DNA of 64,000 bases from Sorghum bicolor (Eukaryota; Streptophyta; Magnoliopsida; Poales; Poaceae). The stretch is taken from assembly GCF_000003195.3 (NCBI RefSeq), contig NC_012878.2:55924629-55988628 (forward strand), read 5' to 3'. A model generated the notes under the pieces. It made no database searches. It saw nothing but the letters and a program-made list of their open reading frames with translations, and had not been told where the DNA came from. The position numbers were made by a program, and so were the translations under genes. This document shows positions 11,219-22,389 of the stretch, one piece after another (the stretch's first letter is position 1; each line of letters begins with the position of its first letter).

Positions 11219-11916
11219 ATTCTTTCTGTTTAGGACTTTGTATCTTTTTTATTTAATTTTTGTTTTTTTCTGATCCATTCAAGTAAAATAGGTATACCCT
11301 ATCTTAAAAGTTATTATTCTTACCTTCTTCTACATGTATATTGAGTTTTATTTAGAAATAAAACATTATAATTCACCTTATCGGACGTGGAGAGGCTTGT
11401 GATATTGTCTCATAGGTTGAAAGCCTCATAAACTATGAGGTCTTATGCCCACACCTTAGGAGTTTGCAGGTTGCTCAAGTTACTCTACAGTTAAGACTTT
11501 AGCAGTATTATAAGGATTATCCACAGTAAACTCTATATCTAGAAAGAGTTGAACTCACAATTCAGCTCCTTGTATTTGCAAGCGTTGTGGCAGTTTTATT
11601 CATTATAGCAACTAACAACAATATCTTATATCTTAAGTCGTCAGCCACAACCGTCCAAACAATTGGCTTCATGAGAAAATGAATATGTTAAGAATAGTTG
11701 CCCTTGGTCTAATGCATGTATCCTAGAGATCAAGCATTTGCCCTACGTGTAATAGTTAGCATGTTTAGTTTAAAAATTGAAGGTTCATTATGTTCCATTG
11801 AAACGAAGAAAAGCATGTTGGGTGGAGACGAGGGAGAAAGGGCGAAGGGCAGTGCACCAGGGCAAGCCTAGGTGGCAATAAGGCTTGGGCGAACCCCCAA
11901 ATTCATGGGGAGCGAG
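11219..11916. other. Intergenic AT-rich spacer, no gene seen
   Basis: No convincing reading frame, RNA gene or element was recognised between the MITE and the next terminal repeat. The sequence is AT-rich and probably decayed repeat DNA. Confidence 0.5.
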
Positions 11917-12356
11917 CAGTGGCGGAGCTGGAAAATTTTTATAACTAGAGCTAATACTATAAACCACCAACATCGGATCATATGTTAATAGAAAAAAATA
12001 ATGCTAATATATATATATATATATATGAAAAATAAAAGAATTACTCTGGTGTTTTTTTCTTACACCTAAGATCATGGCCATACTAGCCGAGAAGTGGTGG
12101 CAATGACGCAACCTAAGGCAACCAGAGCAAAGTTGGGCTAATGCACACCACTATGGGTGTGTTTGGTTCCCATCCGGATGTGACCAAACCTTCTCTGGGC
12201 CAGATTTCTTATGTTTGGTTCCTTGTTCTGGGTCTGGGGCATGGCCAGGACGGGCCAACCTTGTAAGGCCAATTCAGCCTTCCCAACTCAGCCCGGCTCC
12301 GGCTGGCCATTCGTGTGGGCGAAGTGGTGGGCCAAGTTGGCCTCGATAGACCATCG

Positions 12357-12364
12357 TATAAAAG
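12357..12364 (+). promoter_or_regulatory. TATA box of the Harbinger-type pseudogene
   Basis: TATAAAAG is followed about 30 bp later by CTAGGGTTTCACTCGACACTG, a typical plant transcription start context. It lies 570 bp before the pseudogene start. A GGGTGTGTTTGGTT motif at 12155 resembles the left end of a PIF/Harbinger element. Confidence 0.5.
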
Positions 12365-12932
12365 AGATCGCTCACCGCCCTAGCTAGGGTTTCACTCGAC
12401 ACTGTCCACTCGCTCTCGGTTGCAGCAGCCCCCGCTTTCGTCTCGCCTTCTGTTCTCCACCCGTGTTCACTCCTCTTCTAATTCCTTGCGGTGGCGGGTT
12501 CTTCCCGTCGGCATTGCTGGTAAGGCATGGAGGTTCCCCGGTATTGTGGCTCATTCCCTTCCTCCTCGGTCCCATTTTTACCCGTATGATTTATTTGTAG
12601 CAATCGTTTCTTTGAACTGAATAGTTCATATGCCGATTTCGTAACCGAGCTTTATGGTTGGGTCTATGATGTTTGGGTAGATCTGGGTGGCGCACCACGC
12701 TGTCGCAGCTGATCTTACATATGGTTAGGGTTCGAGTCATGCTGCTACTGGATTTAGTAGTTGTGGATCCCCTAACCCTAGGCCTGTCATATTTGAGGGT
12801 GAAGTCTTTTTCTTTTGGGTAGATCTAGGTGGCGTACCATTTGGTGACGCGGCTGATATAATATTTTACCTTCACTTAACTGATTGTGTTGCCTTGTTGT
12901 ACTAATTCATGTCTGCATTCTTGTTTAGTCCC

Positions 12933-13378
12933 ATGGATCGTTTTACTAGGCATCGGGAGCTCATCGTTAGGGGCGCTGCTTTGGTGTCTTTGATCAATGC
13001 CTGGACGTGGCTTAGGTCGAGGAGAATGATGAGTTCTAGGAGAGGAATTAGCTATGGACCTATGACTGCCAGAGACCAAGAAAGGGCCGCCAACCTTAGG
13101 TTCATTTACCATAGCCAAGATGTGCACTGTGTGGAGCTACTTAGGATGAGGAGGGCCCCATTCTCCAACTCTGCGATTTGTTTCGCAGCAGGGCTTTGCT
13201 TAGGGAAAGTATTAACAATACAACTGAAAAACAAGTTGCCATATTTCTGTTAGTGGTAGGACACAACCAGAGGTTTAGGGTGATCAAACCCCTTTTTAGG
13301 CGGTCCCTAGAAACCATCAGCAGGTACTTTAAAGAAGTCCTGTATGCAGTAGAAGAACTAAGAAATGAAATGAGATGA
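12933..13378 (+). pseudogene. Harbinger-transposase-associated (DUF8040/ALP1-like) gene fragment
   Basis: The first frame reads MDRFTRHRELIVRG... and continues to ISYGPMTARDQERAANL and DVHCVELLRMRRAPF. It then shifts frame near 13170-13180 and resumes as FRSRALLRESINNTTEKQV and VGHNQRFRVIKPLFRRSLET up to EELRNEM. This order matches the N-terminal DUF8040 part of plant PIF/Harbinger nuclease-like proteins (ALP1 group). The catalytic DDE part is missing after the stop at 13376, and the frameshift breaks what remains. It is a truncated, inactive transposon gene, not a host gene. Confidence 0.75.
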
Positions 13379-14518
13379 TTCAACCACCAGCTATACATCA
13401 AAAATTCAAAACAGCCGGAAGTGGAATCTATTTTTAAGGTTGGATTCCTTAGCTTTAGCTTTATTTGAATGCAGTTTTGTTTTCATTGTCGGTCTAGGCG
13501 GGTTGGGCAGGGACAATGGCTCAGCTAGGACGAGAGTGCACACGGCTGCGCACTGTTTTTTTGAGTGGAGCTGCTGCTATTGGCTAGGAGATGGTGTGCG
13601 CCTGTGTGCGTTCGGACGGTGGATTTTTGGGCTGGGCTGATCTCTTTTTTTTTTCCTTGCATTCGGGTACCGGGCGGGGAGGCCATCTGTCCATAGAAAC
13701 AAGCCTGGATTTAGGCCCAGACCGCCGCCGCCGCCGCTGCCACCACCAGAGCGGAGAGCTAACCAGTTGCTCACTTCCCCGCCCGAGCTTTCTCCAGACT
13801 GCGCTGACGGCCGCGGTCCGCCGGCCACCGTGCCTTCTCCAGGCCGCGCCGACGCCCCGCGAAGAAGAAGACCTCGGTTGCGCTGGCGCCCGTCGCGAAG
13901 CCCCCTCCGGCAAGAAGCTCCGAAAGCAGGCGGCGGACCCTCAAGCTCGTGCGCTGAGGTTCTTTCGACTTTTATCTTTTGCCTATTCGATTCTTTTATT
14001 CCCATCCGGTTGTGGTTTGATTCTCGGCGTAGTTGCACTTTTGTAGTCTCGGAAGCTAAGAGGGTTGTAAGAGCATCTGCCGCGGGAACAAAGGGCTAGT
14101 ACTTTTCAATCCTTTGCTCTGCTTGTTCAGTGCCAGGTAACTTGTATAGTCTATTTGGCGATGTTATAAAGTCCCCATGACCATAAGAGTAGTTGGGTTC
14201 GTTGTAATCAGCAAATGTCCTAGTAAGCTTTTTTATGAACCTTCTTTCAGGAAATGTGTTGTGTACCATAAATCAGCAAATTATCTTAGAACTATTTATA
14301 CAGCAAATCATGCAAATTTTGAACTTATTTTTGTTGAATTTTTTGAGATATTATTAGACCTTTTAAATGTGTATATGTATTTTTCATTATTATATATATG
14401 TATATCTTTGTATACTGAATTTATTGGCAAAATTTTAACTTGTATATATTGTGTATTAGATTATACCGAATTGCATACTGTAGAAATTGGCTAGGACTAT
14501 CCTGGTCCGCCACTGGTC

Positions 14519-17500
14519 ATGGCGTGTGCTGCTTACAGTATCAGAGGCCCTCTCAAGCTCGCTGCAAGGCACCGCTTGGATGTGTTGACTAGTAACAACT
14601 CGTGCAATGGCTTCAAGTCTTCAGTGTCATACCCCGTCGCTCAGAGGTGGAGCAGCAACTGCTCATCCATCACAATGCGGCATGTCGCCTCCCATCATCA
14701 CTTGATTGTTAAGGCTTCAGCAATGTTGCACTCAAAAGCTTCAGCAACTGATGCAGCCACGGCTTCCGGTACATAAGATACTTGTTTATTTTGATTTGTC
14801 ATCTTAAAATCAGCTCGAAAATGAAATGTTTTAATGTAAATGCTAATCCAAGAGCAAGTTGGCTTGACACCTGTTTGTTGCCTTTTCTCAGATGAGAGGA
14901 TAACTGTACTGGTCATTGGTGGTGGAGGCAGGGAGCATGCTCTTTGTCATGCCTTGAACCATTCCCCATCATGTGCTGCAGTTCTATGTGCCCCTGGTAA
15001 TGCTGGTATTGCTCAGTCCGGGGATGCAACATGTATTTCAGATTTGGACATCTCCAGTAGTGATGATGTTATCTCATTCTGCCGCAATAGGGGTGTGGGA
15101 ATGGTTGTAGTGGGTCCTGAAGCCCCTCTTGTCGCCGGTCTTGCAAATGATCTTGTCAAAGTTGGGATACCAACCTTTGGACCTACATCAGAGGCTGCAG
15201 CATTAGAAGGATCGAAGGACTTCATGAAGAAGCTGTGTGATAAGTACGATATCCCTACAGCTAAGGTACTTCCTTTTCATTTATGTGATAAGTTACTCTT
15301 GGCATGACTATAGGGTTATATTTATGGAAATGCCTGCATATAGGTGACAGCATCTGTAAGTTAAGATATGAACCAAACAATATACTGTTTTAGGTATTTT
15401 CATATAGATGTTTCCTTTGTTTTGAGACAAATTGTTAGCCCTGCTCATGTTGTAATAATCTCATATTGATAGTCAAAAAACACTAGAAATAGTTAACTAT
15501 GATTTTCCATGGCATCTCTGGTTTTATGGCTGAACTATATTAAAAAACTGTTTGTAATTCTAAAAATTCTCTAGCTATTATGTTTAAATTGAAGTAATTG
15601 TGTTGCTCTAGAAAAGAATGAATGTAAGGTCAGTATACAAAAAAGTAAAACATAGCTCATTCATTTGTAAGTATTGATAATTTCAGATGTTAAGCCATTC
15701 AAACTATTCTAATTGAGGACTTATTTGTCCTAGTATCGCACATTCACGGATGCTGTGGAAGCTAAAAAATATGTAAAAAATGAAGGAGCCCCTATTGTTG
15801 TCAAAGCTGATGGTCTGGCAGCTGGAAAGGGTGTGGTTGTTGCAATGACTTTGGATGAGGCGTTGGAAGCCATAGACTCTATGTTGGTTGAAGGCTCATT
15901 CGGTTCTGCTGGTTCACGGGTTATCATTGAAGAATTTCTTGAGGGTGAAGAAGCCTCTTTCTTTGCATTGGTAGACGGCGAAAATGCTTTGCCTCTTGAA
16001 TCAGCACAGGATCACAAAAGAGTTGGTGATGGTGATGTTGGCCCAAATACCGGTGGTATGGGTGCATACTCCCCTGCTCCAATAGTAACAGATGAGCTCA
16101 AACGCATTGTAATGGAAAGTATAATTATCCCTACTGTTAAAGGCATGGCAGCCGAAGGTTGCAAGTTTGTTGGTGTATTATACGCTGGGCTTATGATCGA
16201 GAAGAAATCTGGACTGCCTAAGCTTATTGAGTACAATGTAAGATTTGGTGACCCAGAATGCCAGGTTAGTTACCCATCTCCAACATCCACTATTCATTTT
16301 TGTAGATGAACAGGCAAGAAATTCCAAAAAATTGATTTTCAAAAGCAAGATCTATACTGTATAGGGGAGTGTCGGAATGCATCAATAATCCAGTACAGAC
16401 AAAAATTCAGAACAAGATCTTTTGGAAGAGAAAACTTTCAATTTAGCAGAATGATGCATTATAGTTTATATACATGTCTAAATTTGATCATTCCAATTTT
16501 GGTTTTAGTTAATATGATCAAGGTCCTTTCGTTGGACAACAGAATGCAATGGATCTGCATATCTTTCCAACAGAGTCTGTGCTTGTGCTGCACTTTTGCC
16601 CTGAAATTTGCTGTCTAGCTCTGCCACTAATAGTTCACTCTATTTTCTTCCAGTGGATGGGTTGAGTAGATTCAATTCCTATATGCAATGTGAATGGTGC
16701 ATTTCTGTGTTATAGTATAGCATACCGGAGTTATCCTAGGTGATCAGATATATTATTACAATCTGAAAAAGGAGATATGATCATATGATGTATAGCGAAG
16801 TAAAAAATTGCAATGCACAGCTTTTAAAGATCTATATAACTGCCTATCAAGGACAAATCTAGTAGCCATTATACTGTTCCTCACTATCTATTTGATCAAT
16901 ATCAGACACCATAAAGTTCCTTTGGTTCATGTAATTTTGGAAGGTCACATTTCTTGACCACTGTGGAATGTCCAATTTTTTACTATCTACTGCAAAAAGT
17001 TTCACTTTGTATTATACCAACGACAGTCTTACATTTCTAGCTTGTACCACTTAATTTTTCAGTAATATCTAGGCCTATATTAGTGTCATGGGCATACTTT
17101 AGATGGTCCTGAAGCCTGAACCCAAGCAGTGTTACTACTAACATATGAGATACTAGAAACTAAGATTTCTTACTCAACAAAAGGAGATACAAAGCCATCC
17201 TTATATATATGGGACAACTTGACCTTAAGGAACTAATCTCTGAAATTAAAGAAGCAAACCAACATAATATTATTTCTGAATAAAAACAAATCATAAGGCT
17301 ACTGGAACAGTAAACATGCAGGACCATTAGAAGTACCACCGTATCATAATTAAATCTGAGAAACTGTCAGTAGAAAATGTATGATTATTTTTTCTGCAGG
17401 AGTAGCTGTTTGCCTAAGTAATATGAATCCAGATTGCAGGCCTCCATCAGTTCAAATTGCTGTTGTTCTAAAAATCCTAATGGGTTACTACTTGTAATAT

Positions 17501-18100
17501 ATGTTTGAACTTTATGGAGAATTTCCTTGCTGCATTGTCATTATGCTTGTCTAGTACATCTCAGAAGTACACTGCACAATTTTCAGATGAAATATTTAGC
17601 TGAAATCATGTGCTTGACCTGTGAAATATTTTTTCCATGATATTCCAGACTAACCTTTTCTCTACTGATCTATTTTCGTGTCATTATAGGTTCTGATGAT
17701 GCGATTAGAATCTGATTTGGCACAAGTTCTGTTATCCGCTTGCCAGGGAGAGTTAGGCAATGTTTCACTAACCTGGTCACCTGAAATGGCAATGGTTGTT
17801 GTGATGGCAAGCCAGGGATACCCCGGCTCTTATAAGAAGGGGACCGTAATAAAAAACGTGGACAAGGCTGAGCAGGTGTCTCCAGCTGTCAAGATATTCC
17901 ATGCTGGGACAGCACTAGATGGAGATGGCAATCTTGTCGCCGTTGGAGGGCGAGTTCTTGGTGTCACTGCCAAAGGCAAGGACATCGAAGAAGCAAGGGC
18001 AAGAGCATATGATGCGGTAGACGCTGTCCAGTGGCCAGAAGGGTTCTTCAGGCGGGACATTGGTTGGAGAGCACTGAAGCAGAAGCAAGTGGCTAACTAG
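14519..18100 (+). CDS. Phosphoribosylamine-glycine ligase (GARS), 4 exons, 521 aa
   Basis: Second enzyme of purine synthesis; it joins glycine to 5-phosphoribosylamine with ATP and acts in plastids and possibly mitochondria. Exons 14519-14768, 14892-15265, 15734-16264 and 17690-18100 join in frame to 1566 nt. The first 84 residues are Ser-, Ala- and His-rich without acidic runs, typical of a transit peptide. The PurD-type enzyme follows: [13 protein letters not shown] at the start, [10 protein letters not shown], the ATP-grasp segment [25 protein letters not shown] and the metal-binding [10 protein letters not shown]. The last exon carries the C-terminal domain ([24 protein letters not shown]). 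The enzyme is single-function, as in plants and bacteria, not the fused animal form. The start codon lies three bases after a transposon-like terminus. Confidence 0.95.
16265..17689 (+). other. Third intron of the GARS gene (1425 bp)
   Basis: Long AT-rich intron with GT and AG ends. I saw no gene, repeat family or RNA in it. Confidence 0.8.
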
Positions 18101-18971
18101 TAGCTAGCTACCCATGACCATGAGATTTTCCAAGAGAACCACAACTATGGTGAGCTTGTAGTGTTTACGAGTAATAAAAAGGGAAACGGTGTAACATTCC
18201 CTGTTTTTGGTTGTGGAAAGACAAAAGTATTGCTGGTCAAACAGCAGCTTGTTAAAGTTTTAACGCCTGCTGATTTCAGCATGATTTGGTACATGTTTGC
18301 ACTGAGATTGTGTTCGGATTCCAGACAAAACAGCACCATCTAAATTCTGACCAATCGTCTTCAGTTTCCGGATAAGTGGACCTCCCAAATAATTGTGATA
18401 TCTCAAACCAAACAAAGTTCAGTGGGATCGACACGTCGCACTTCGTCCTTGAATCAAGCACACGGTAAAAATGCTAATGATGCTTCTGTTTTGTTTTCAT
18501 ATTGTGTACTACACTCGTTGGACCAGTTCGATCATCTGAAAGTAAAAAACAGATGTGCAGACAGCCCTAGAGCAGGAATATTGCTAACAACGGCCAACTT
18601 AGGCCACGCTGTATTTGTATGTACTCGTTTAGATATAATAGTCACCAAGCTAGATCATCAGTCACAGTACGGTAATTAAAGTGTAAAGATCTGGTGAGTG
18701 GTGACTGATGAGAGCCCTGTAAAGTTAGGACCAAAGTTATTGGTGATTAACAATAGATACGCAGACTACAAAGCAGGAATATTGCTAACAATGGCATAAC
18801 TTAGGACTAGATCGAGTTAAAAATTAGTCAGCTAACTATACATGTTTGGATCCCCAGCTAATAGGGGCATACATCTCTAGCAACGAATTAATTGACTATC
18901 AATTAGCTCACTCATTAACTCTTGTATTTAGATGGATTAGAACTCTTTTTGACTTGCTAGTGGTTAGGCCA
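18101..18971. other. 3' flank of GARS and spacer
   Basis: Contains the probable 3' UTR of GARS (AATAAAAAG at 18171 is a possible poly(A) signal) and then AT-rich spacer. No gene was recognised. Confidence 0.5.
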
Positions 18972-18974
18972 TAA

Positions 18975-19296
18975 GGGCACTCCCAATGCTAGAAACTATA
19001 CGTAGTTTCTATATGCATTAATTTTTATAGACACTATATATAGAAACTATGGTTTCAATGGACAGTTTCTATAAAATGTTTTTTTACCCAATCACATTCG
19101 TTCTCTTTCCATTCTTAACCAATCATATCAGTTTCTGTCTTGGATTTTGTGTAGACATGGTTTCTAACTTAGACCCAGTTTCTATGTTTTTTACTCTCTC
19201 TCTTCAATAACTCTCTTACCACATCAGCAAAATGCTTAGATGGCACTATAATTAATATCTATAGAAACCACAATGATTTCTGCATTGGTAGTGCCC
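18975..19296. mobile_element. Tourist/Pong-like MITE, 322 bp
   Basis: The left end is GGGCACTCCCAATGCTAGAAAC and the right end is TGCATTGGTAGTGCCC, inverted to each other. TAA (18972-18974) precedes it and TAC (19297-19299) follows. The internal part is AT-rich with several copies of TTTCTATA/TAGAAAC and is non-coding. The subterminal block (CATCAGCAAAAT..TAGAAACCACAAT) is shared with the neighbouring element. Confidence 0.75.
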
Positions 19297-19299
19297 TAC

Positions 19300-20401
19300 G
19301 GGCAGTCCCAATGGATAGTTTCTTGATGTAGTTTCCAAGAAAAAAAGACAATAATTAATGTTCACTAGAAACTATACTTCCCAATCCATAATTTCTATAG
19401 CAGTTTCTATACAAAAGATTACGTAAATGCAACATAAAAAAGGAGTGGATCACCTGTGGCCAGCAGCCATATAGCCTAATCGGCATTTTCTGCATCAAAC
19501 ACATCCATAATTATCCATAAATAGGCACAGTCACTAAGAATATCTCCCTGAGAACAAAGCAAGCAACTGTGGACAGTTCTATCTTAAACCATAATGTAGT
19601 TTTTTTGGCGAGGAAAACCATGATGTAGTTGCCGAATATCGATTAACAAACCAAATTATTCTCTCATACTCTTGTTTTCAGATGCAATTGACAGACTAGT
19701 ACACCAAACTAGCAGAGTATTATTTACTAGTGCAAATAATATTGATTATATTTTCAGATTATTATTTTCAAAACCAAATGATAGACTGTATACTACTGCA
19801 AAGTACAAACGATGCCGATTACAAGACCAAATTATAGTAGACTATTCTCTTTTAGATGCTGCACTTGCAACCAGCGACGTGAGCACTTGCAGGTGCAGAT
19901 GCTCCAGCAGAAACAATAGCCGGAGCACCAGCGACAGAAGAAGATGGTGCAGTTGCAAGGGCGGCGGGAGCACTAGCGCCTTGCCTGAAACTCAGACCAA
20001 ATATTTGTGATGAATTAGAGGAAGCGGATCTTGAAAATTTGGGGCGCATCTCTACGCTCCGGTGAACTGTGGCTTGGAGACGGAGAATTTAGAAAGGGGA
20101 TCTACGGGTGCAGGAGCGCGGGAAGGATATCTGCAGCTGTCGGTGGGAGCGTGCAGGCAGATAGGTGACGCAATGGATCCGTAGCTAGGCTGGTAGAAAC
20201 TACTAGTGTCTCCCCAACGCGGTTTATCCCGTTTCTTCATGTCTCGGTCACAGCGAAGACTTCGTTTCTCCACGTAGAAACGGTTTCTCTATTTTCTACT
20301 CTCTTTCTTCATTAATACAACTGCCATGTCAGCAAAATAATGAGCTGTCAGCTTAATTAAGATAGATAGAAACTACAATTAATATCCCATTGGGACTGCC
20401 C
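19300..20401. mobile_element. Larger non-autonomous Pong/Tourist-like element, 1.1 kb
   Basis: The left end is GGGCAGTCCCAATGG and the right end is CCATTGGGACTGCCC, a perfect 15-base inverted repeat. It recalls the GGCCAGTCACAATGG ends of the rice Ping/Pong group. TAC (19297-19299) lies left and TAA (20402-20404) right. The middle (19850-20280) is GC-richer. On the minus strand it holds a short Ser/Ala-rich frame starting MRPKFSRSASSNSS (20049-19852) that I do not recognise. No transposase is present, so it depends on an autonomous relative. Confidence 0.75.
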
Positions 20402-20404
20402 TAA

Positions 20405-22389
20405 GATCCAAGCGGAAGCAGAAGGGACTTCTTTTTTCAGTGGACTGCAGTTTACTGGTCGTCTTCAGCACAACGCTCGCGGAGGCGGAGATGATGACGA
20501 CACTGCAGTAAGACGGCAGGTCTTTGATAGGTCACCGACCGGTGGAGTGGAAATTCAGGCCCTTCCTTTTTTTCTACTAGTAGGCGATCCGATCCTGATG
20601 AACACACGTCTTGCCGTGGATGTGGATCTATCACTCTATCAAGGCCGACGCTTCTTTCTTCGTCCGCTCGCGGAGACAGGAGAGAGATGGACGTGGACTC
20701 GCCCGTGTCGGGGAGCGACGACCGGTGACCGGCGTGCGTGGCGTGGCTGGCTACGTCTCGGTGGCTGCCGCCGTCCCGGCTCGCTCGTTCACGTCCAGGC
20801 ATCCAGCGTACAGTGCACCGGCGGTCGCGGTCGCGGCAACGCCTGGAACGAATATGCTTGGTTTCAGGAGAGAGGTAAAAGCTAGCTGAGCTGAGGTCGG
20901 CAGTGGAAAACGGAATTGACCGTGACACGCGTGTGTCACGTCGCGGATGGCGTTTTCTTGGCGAGCCGATTGCGTCTGGATCCACGGCCGGCTTTGCACT
21001 TGCCAGGGCAGCCAGCCAGCCGGTGAGCGGTGACGCGATCCGTGCTCGTGGCCGCGCTGCGCACCCCTGTCGATGGCGATGTACGTATCCAATTGCTGAA
21101 TTCAGCACAGTGGCTGCCCGCTGCTAATCCATGGCCGGGTAGTGGCAGGGTAGTGGCAGTACGCCATGGGCAGTAGCGTAACATGGATGGGCAGTGGAGT
21201 AGGGCCTTGTTTAGTACCCAAAAATTTTGCAAAATTTTTCAGATTCCCCGTCACATCGAATATTTAGACGTATGTATGGAGTATTAAATATAGATAAAAA
21301 TAAAAACTAATTGCACAGTTTGGTCGAAATTGACGAGACGAATTTTTTGAGCCTAGCTAGTCCATAATTGGATAATATTTGTCAAATACAAACGAAAGTG
21401 CTACTATTTCTATTTTGCAAAAAATTTTGGAAGTAAACTTTGGATTGGAGGGTCGTCGATGGCGATCCATCCATTAATTCCGGAAAACCGCTTCTTGCGT
21501 CCGACGAGTTCACATTCTTCAGGCAGTCAGCGTTGCATTGCGATGCGTAGTGCAGACGACGAGGCAACAAGAGTACACGAGCACAACCTGTTGCATCAGC
21601 GGGTCAGGAAGCTACAGTACTACTGCTAGTAGTACGTCCATGGCGCTGGATGACACGTCGTGCATTGCATTCAGGGCGAATGCGAATGCTACAGCATTGC
21701 GTTTGAGCATTTCTGCGAATGCTACAGCATTGCATTTTGAGCATTTCTGATGTTCCAATGCAAGTTCCATCGAGACATGAGACGTCACGGTGCGTCCCAC
21801 GCGCGAGACTGGTGCAGAGAATCCAGGCACACAATCATGCTGCCGTTTTCAATCCACCCTGCAAGCAAGAAGGTGCCATCGTTGCATTGCATGGGCCATC
21901 CTGCGATCCGAGAAGACGAGAACGCCCATGATTGATGATCCTATGATAACTTGCTTACGCAGTTACCCCTGTTAATTAATTCTCGAGGTCAAGATCAACG
22001 GGTAGCAGCAGAAAGATCTTGGGCGGGCTCTGACGTCCGAACCACCACCATTGTTCACTCATCAACGCTTTGTACCTTGGCGAATGGCGATCACGAACGT
22101 ATGAACGGTGAACCATAGCAGGATTCCAGGAACATAAACCAGTTGACGTTTATTTTTCAGGTGACTCGAAATTAACAAGATGAAAAACTAGCAATTCTTA
22201 CATGTACTAATTAGTTCCAGTCCAAAAAAGAACAGCACTGTATAACCCACACTCTAGTAGTTGACCAAAGATTGATGTTTTAGTAGGTTTTTGGAATTTG
22301 GATCCTACTATCTAGCTAGCCAATTCCTGCATGCAACCCTTCTCTGCCGTGCACGCACAGATGACTGATCATGCGGCGACGCTAGGCTC
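20405..22389. other. Intergenic spacer
   Basis: GC-richer 20450-21190 has open frames on both strands without any recognisable protein. A 36 bp tandem repeat (GCGAATGCTACAGCATTGC..) lies at 21681-21752. The rest, including the 3' flank of the DUF761 gene, shows nothing else recognisable apart from the MITE copy annotated separately. Confidence 0.4.
21203..21442. mobile_element. MITE, GGCCTTGTTTAG family, copy b
   Basis: Starts GGCCTTGTTTAGTACCC and carries the family core (CCCGTCACATCGAATA, GAGACGAATTTTTTGAGC, TGGAAGTAAAC). The right terminus is diverged or lost (AAACTTTGG instead of AAACAAGGCC). Confidence 0.75.

Larger units (their letters stand above)
11917..14515. mobile_element. Candidate composite DNA transposon ending next to the GARS start codon
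   Basis: The left end CAGTGGCGGAGCTGG (11917) and the right end CCTGGTCCGCCACTG (ending 14515) are inverted and match the CAGTGGCGGA..CCAGG ends common in grass DNA transposons. Both ends are followed inward by AT-rich DNA, with a (TA)n run at 12008-12027. Between them lie a Harbinger-type gene fragment and a GC-rich segment (13480-14060) that looks like captured gene or UTR sequence with no recognisable product. No matching 8 bp target duplication was found, so the two ends may belong to different elements. Confidence 0.4.

Noticed and set aside
13580..14099. Several open frames in the GC-rich block upstream of GARS
   Set aside because: Frames exist on both strands with biased composition and no recognisable domain; more likely leader or captured DNA.
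20452..21108. 218-residue minus-strand open frame
   Set aside because: Composition follows local GC bias, no domain or splice context, and overlapping frames of similar length occur on the plus strand.
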